NCBI GenBank assembly: GCA_019426215.1 | Contig: CM033402.1 | Location: 3,100,001-3,164,000, forward strand | Length of the DNA: 64,000 bases | Reading direction: 5' to 3' | DNA from: Buddleja alternifolia | Taxonomy: Eukaryota; Streptophyta; Magnoliopsida; Lamiales; Scrophulariaceae | In this document: one piece after another, positions 59,639 to 64,000 of the stretch | How the letters are laid out: every line of letters begins with the position of its first letter | Numbering within the stretch: the stretch's first letter is position 1 | Made by a program: the position numbers and the translations under genes | The notes under the pieces: generated by a model | Databases searched by the model: none | What the model was told of the DNA's origin: nothing | What the model saw: only the letters and a program-made list of their open reading frames with translations

Positions 59639-60081
59639 ATCTATTACTCCAAAATAAATCACGTGATAAATAAAATTTAATTGTCCTCAACTTAATTTAC
59701 ACATTTATTATGCGACAATTGTAATTTACTTCATATGGTTGATATATTTTCAATCAAACTCAACCAGAACCAGATTTTACCATGATTGTTTTGGACTTGT
59801 CAAATTGAATTTGGAATAAATTGTTTTTCTTTTATTTGTAGAATTCTCACTAAAAAGGCATAGTTTTATGTCCACTTCTCATATCAATTGATTATACATT
59901 ACTATTTTAAAAGATTAAATGTTGATTGCTAGTTATTTGTTGACAACATGAGACAAATATATTTTTGTTTCATTTCACCCAAAAGCCTCCACAACTAAAT
60001 TGATTTCGTTAGATAACATCAAACATCAGGCCACGTCAAATTAATAATCATATTATTTCATAATTTCATAACAGTATATGG

Positions 60082-60399
60082 AGTAAGAATAGTATATGGA
60101 ATTACAAAGAAAGAATTGGAATATATTTTATTTCATAATTGATGTAAATTGTGTTCTAAAATTGTAAGGGCATTTTTGTTCATTGTTCAACACTAAAAGA
60201 AGATTGGAATGCCATTATCAAAATTAGAAGTGCAAATATCAATTCCCTAGAATTGATTGTGCGGAGAATTGATACTTGCACTCCTAAATTTGATAATGGC
60301 ACTCCAATCTCTTTTTTATTTTGAGTAATGGACCAAAATCCTTATCGTTTTAGAACACAATTTGCATCAATTGTGAATTCTCCATATACTATTCTTACT
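60082..60399. mobile_element. Foldback element, ~320 bp
   Basis: The arm AGTAAGAATAGTATATGGA (60,082-60,100) faces TCCATATACTATTCTTACT (60,381-60,399), and most of the interior is also inverted (GCAAATATCAATTC and GAATTGATACTTGC). A single arm recurs at 61,090-61,235. Confidence 0.85.
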
Positions 60400-61280
60400 T
60401 ATTAACTCTATAATCCAATATTTTAATATTTTGACACTTTTATTCTTTCTTTTTTTTGCATCCATTCTACGTATATACTTAATATTATACATAATTAGTT
60501 AATTAATACAAATATATATATGAATTAACCAAAGTTACACTATAATATAAGTTGACAATCATGACGTAGAGTTGATATTTTGAAAATAAAGTTAAATAAA
60601 AAAATAGAAATAAATCAATAGATGGTAAGATTATTAAAATAAAGCAATTCACATAAGTTGACAATAAATAAATAATAAAAAATTATTTATGTATCAACCA
60701 TTTAATAAATAATTATTTTATTATTATTTATTTACTGACTTGGCAAGCATGCAAGCATCTATATTTGGGCTCGAGCTCGACCCGTCAAAAAATTACAACT
60801 CTATTGAGCCGACTCGGTTCGGTGCCCATCCCTAAGATAATATGCAAGGATAAATAAATATTAGTATTTTGTTTTATTTCCAATTTTTTTAAACTTATTT
60901 CTAAATATCAACTTTGTGTCATGATTATCTGCTTATTATCTTATAATGTAATTTTAATAATTACATATATTAATTAATTAACTATGTGTGTATAGATATA
61001 TTCAGTAAATAGGTGGAAAGAATTCAACAAAAAGAAAGAAGATAATTCTAACATAGTGAAATATGAAATTATAAAGTTAAAAAGAAAGAATAGTGTATGG
61101 AGAATATATTTTATTTCATAATTAATGTAAATTGTGTTCTAAAATTGTAAGGGAATTTTTGTCCATTGTTCAGCACTAAAAGAAGATTGGAGTGCCAATG
61201 CCATTATCAAATTTAGGAGTGCAAATATCAATTCTCTTATTTAAAATGATGTTATGAACGAGATAAGATTCATTTTGCCT
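60400..61280. other. AT-rich spacer with element scraps
   Basis: At about 60,770-60,835 the sequence GGGCTCGAGCTCGACCCG to GTGCCCATCCCTAA resembles the right end of a hAT-like element. 61,090-61,235 is one arm of the foldback at 60,082. No gene. Confidence 0.45.
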
Positions 61281-61282
61281 AC

Positions 61283-61480
61283 ATATTGCAGTCTATAAAA
61301 ATGAGTTCGCTAAGATAATTTTTATGGAAAATAATTCTTAACAACTTTTTGAGTCTTTATTATAAAGCAACAACCCATCCAATATTGTAGTCTATAAAAA
61401 TGAGTTCGCTGAGATAATTTTTATGAAAAATAACTCTTAATAACTTTTTGAATTTTTTTTATAAAGCAACAACCCATCCA
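61283..61480. repeat. Tandem duplication, 99-bp period
   Basis: GTCTATAAAAATGAGTTCGC occurs at 61,291 and 61,390. Each copy continues to TATAAAGCAACAACCCATCC. Confidence 0.9.
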
Positions 61481-61829
61481 ATTACCAATCGATTGTAAAA
61501 ACACAGGTCACATCAATATTTCTAAAAACAAGTATCTATCATATCAAAAGTCATCATGATATGTTTTCTCAAAAAAAATAAGATAAACAACTCGTTCAGA
61601 AATACTTATGATACAATTTGTCTATATATTATATAAACAAAATCTCCTTATTAATTCTTACAAAATTCTGTCTATGAAACGGATTGTTCATCAGTTAAAC
61701 CATAACTGCTTCTTCTTCTTTTTTTTTCAAATGATTATACAAGTTCCGAGTGACAAGCCCCCACCATGGCTGGAGATAAGAGCATTTATGACTACATTAA
61801 TGTGTGTGTATCTATATATATATATATAT

Positions 61830-63092
61830 GGAAAATTTCACTTTTGGTCCTATAACTTCGATTTTTTTCAATTTTTGTCTCATTATTTACGAGTTTATCA
61901 CATTTTATCCCATAATTTGCATTTTTTCTCAATGTTGGTCCCATTAGTGACTTCCGTCCAAAAATTAACGGGGAGACGACGCGTGTCCGTTAGTCAAACC
62001 CTAACTTATTTTTTTAATTTTTTATTATTTCTATTTTTTATTTTGATTTTTTTATATGCATATATATATACGTATACATATAAATACATATACATATACT
62101 TATATGCATATACATATACATATACATATACATATAACAACAGCCATTGCCGCCATGGCTGCGAATTTTGAGGTGAGGTGGTGGTGGCTTCGGCTTATGG
62201 AGTGAGAGTGGGGAGGCAAGCTTTGTGTTGTGTGTGGTGGTGCCGGCGGAAGCCTTTTGCAGTGAGGGTGGTGATGGTGGTGGCGGGCGACTTGTGTTTG
62301 GTGGGGGCTGCCAATCTGGGGTGAGAGTGGTGGTTGTGGCGGCGGCGGATCTGGATTGAAGGTGGTGGCGCCACCGGATTGAGGGTGATTGCAGTGGGCT
62401 TGTGTTGTGTGTGGTGGCGGCGGCGGCGGCGGCGGCGATTGCAGTGAGGGTGGTGGTGGTGGTGGTGGCGGGCTTGTGTTTGGTGGGGGCTGCGGATCTG
62501 AGGGCGAGAGTGGTGGTGGCGGCGAATTTGAATTGAAGGTGGTGGCGGCGACGGCGGATCTGAATTGAAGGTTAGGGGTGTACGCGGTCGGGTTCGGGCG
62601 GTTTTATGGAAAAATTCAACCCAACTCGATATATGCGGGTTGACAACATAACAAACCGAAACCGCATAATTATCTTTTCAAACCAAACGGTTCGGGTCGG
62701 TCGGTTTTAATGTAATTTGCGGGCGGTTTGGCGGGTTATCGAATTATAACTATGTTACTTTTAGTTTAACTAGTAAGTAAGAAACTAAATAACATACTTG
62801 TACATTTAATTAAAAAAAATTGAGTTGGTAATAAATACAAAAATAAGTGCTGTTATTAAATAAAAATCATATTTATCATGATTTGTAAACTCTAAAATAT
62901 TAATAAAATAAAATTATTTTATAAGTTTATCATAAAAGTATACATCTACATCTTTGTTCAAATCAAGTAAAAATAAATGTTCTTGTTTACTCAAATTAAA
63001 AATAAAGTATTTTACATAAATATGAATAAAACTATTCGTATTAGAGTTTATATATATGCATATATAGTTTTAAGAGTTTAGGGGTTACTCTT

Positions 63093-63148
<56 letters not shown>

Positions 63149-63778
63149 TATAACATATACAATTAGCGGTCGGGTGGCGGGTTACAATTATTAAACCCAC
63201 CACCCGACCCGAAAGTGGCGGGTTGCAATTTTTTCAACCCACCACAATTTTTTAATAATTTCAAACCGGCGGTTTTCGGGCAGTTCGGGTCGGTTTGAGC
63301 GGGTCGGGCGGGTTGTGCGGGTTTATGTACACCCCTGTTGAAGGTGGTGGCTGGCGGCGAAAATTGCAATGAGGGTGGTAGTGGCGACGATGATTGCAGT
63401 GAGGGTGGTGGTGGCTGGCAGCGGCGGTGGAGGTGGGGGGAAGGTGGTGTTCATGGTGTTGGGTGATGGAGTTGGTGTAGAGATAAAATTAGGGTTTTTT
63501 GGGGTATTTTTGGTGAAGAAGATGAAGAAGAAAAAGGAAAATAAAAATCAAAAATAGAAAAAAAAAAACAAAAAGTTTCTTGGGATTTTTTTTTTAAAGT
63601 TTGACTAACGGATCACATGCCACGCACGTGCCAATTTCATTAGTTTTTGGACGGAAATTGTTAATGGGACCAAAATTGATAAAAAATGCAAGTTATGGGA
63701 TAAAATGTGATAAACCCGTAAACAATAAGATCAAAATTGAAAAAAGCCTAAGTTATGGGACCAAAAGTGAAATTTTCC
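61830..63778. mobile_element. Long-TIR element, 1.95 kb, non-autonomous
   Basis: The left end (GGAAAATTTCACTTTTGGTC) and right end (GACCAAAAGTGAAATTTTCC) are the outer parts of imperfect TIRs about 160-190 bp long. The inner parts include TTTTTGGACGGAA/TTCCGTCCAAAAA and a GTTTGACTAACGGA segment. It sits in a (TA)n tract, so the target duplication cannot be read. The interior is rich in GGTGGTGGCGG repeats and holds the hAT MITE at 62,573. No transposase. Probably Mutator-like. Confidence 0.85.
62573..63337. mobile_element. hAT MITE, 765 bp, nested
   Basis: The ends TAGGGGTGTAC and GTACACCCCTG (reverse complement CAGGGGTGTAC) are flanked by a perfect 8-bp duplication TTGAAGGT (62,565-62,572 and 63,338-63,345), the hAT hallmark. 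Subterminal repeats are rich in CGGGTCGG/GCGGGTT. A (TA)n tract lies at 63,098-63,134. No transposase. Confidence 0.93.
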
Positions 63779-63825
63779 TTATATATATATACACGTATGT
63801 TCGTTGCTCTCTTAGTAAACATGTA

Positions 63826-64000
63826 AGGGGTAATTGCAATTTTCATCTCGTAAGTTGCTCACATTTCAATTTTGGTCTCATTAGATTGGGATGTGCCACA
63901 TTTAGTCCCATAAGTCAAATAAAATCTCAATGTTGGTCTCATGGGCAAGTTGTCGTCTAAAATTAAACGGAACAAGGTGCGTACATTGCACACTTCAGTT
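63826..64000. mobile_element. Start of another long-TIR element, cut by the window end
   Basis: The pattern GGTAATTGCAATTTTCATCT, then TTTTGGTCTCATTAG, TAGTCCCATAAGTCAAATAA and AATGTTGGTCTCATGGGCAA resembles the left TIR of 61,830. The right end is outside the window. Confidence 0.45.

Noticed and set aside
61608..62171. 187-codon frame rich in Tyr and Thr
   Set aside because: It is produced by TA/TATACATA simple repeats and the left TIR of a DNA element.

Overview
The window is nuclear DNA of a flowering plant, most likely a eudicot. The signs are AT-rich intergenic sequence, GT-AG introns, plant gene families (a TRM/DUF4378 gene, a GDSL esterase/lipase, ribosomal protein S27), a plant L1-type LINE whose ORF1 has a DUF4283-like region and a zinc knuckle, and many MITEs. 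I cannot name the species. Several open frames begin with TTG or GTG, so the gene models below rest on splice sites and phases rather than on the longest open frame.

Layout. 1-4,140: a composite repeat (copy A) with a tRNA-derived SINE and a broken Ty1/copia reverse transcriptase; copy B is at 45,763-49,915, and a diverged partial copy follows B to about 52,866. 4,250-8,370: short tandem repeats, including a 21-bp minisatellite. 8,635-17,922: the coding part of a Helitron, with a three-exon RepHel gene (1,511 codons, all splice phases agreeing) and a downstream RPA-like gene of about 12 exons with two apparent frameshifts. 21,115-21,353: a full-length SINE with an 18-bp target-site duplication. 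22,100-27,916: a TRM-family gene whose reading frame is broken by five one-base indels. 29,668-30,624: a long-TIR DNA element.

31,300-44,283 is one heavily damaged ribosomal protein S27 locus. A 6.2-kb LINE and a 0.6-kb insert sit at its TATA box. Intron 1 is expanded by about 20 tandem ~80-bp units that hold three further insertions. Exon 3 is split by a small retroposon that itself contains a 2.3-kb coding-free LTR element. Three of the four zinc-binding cysteines are lost. 52,951-53,883: two hAT-like MITEs. 54,588-58,199: an intact five-exon GDSL gene. 59,101-64,000: a 0.5-kb retroposon also found inside the S27 intron, foldbacks, and a 1.95-kb long-TIR element with a hAT MITE nested in it.

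The only host gene that looks intact is the GDSL gene. The TRM gene is either a young pseudogene or damaged by consensus errors. The most biologically interesting parts are the intact Helitron transposase, the layered S27 locus, and the A/B repeat pair, which share the same internal lesions. I could not find the Helitron termini.
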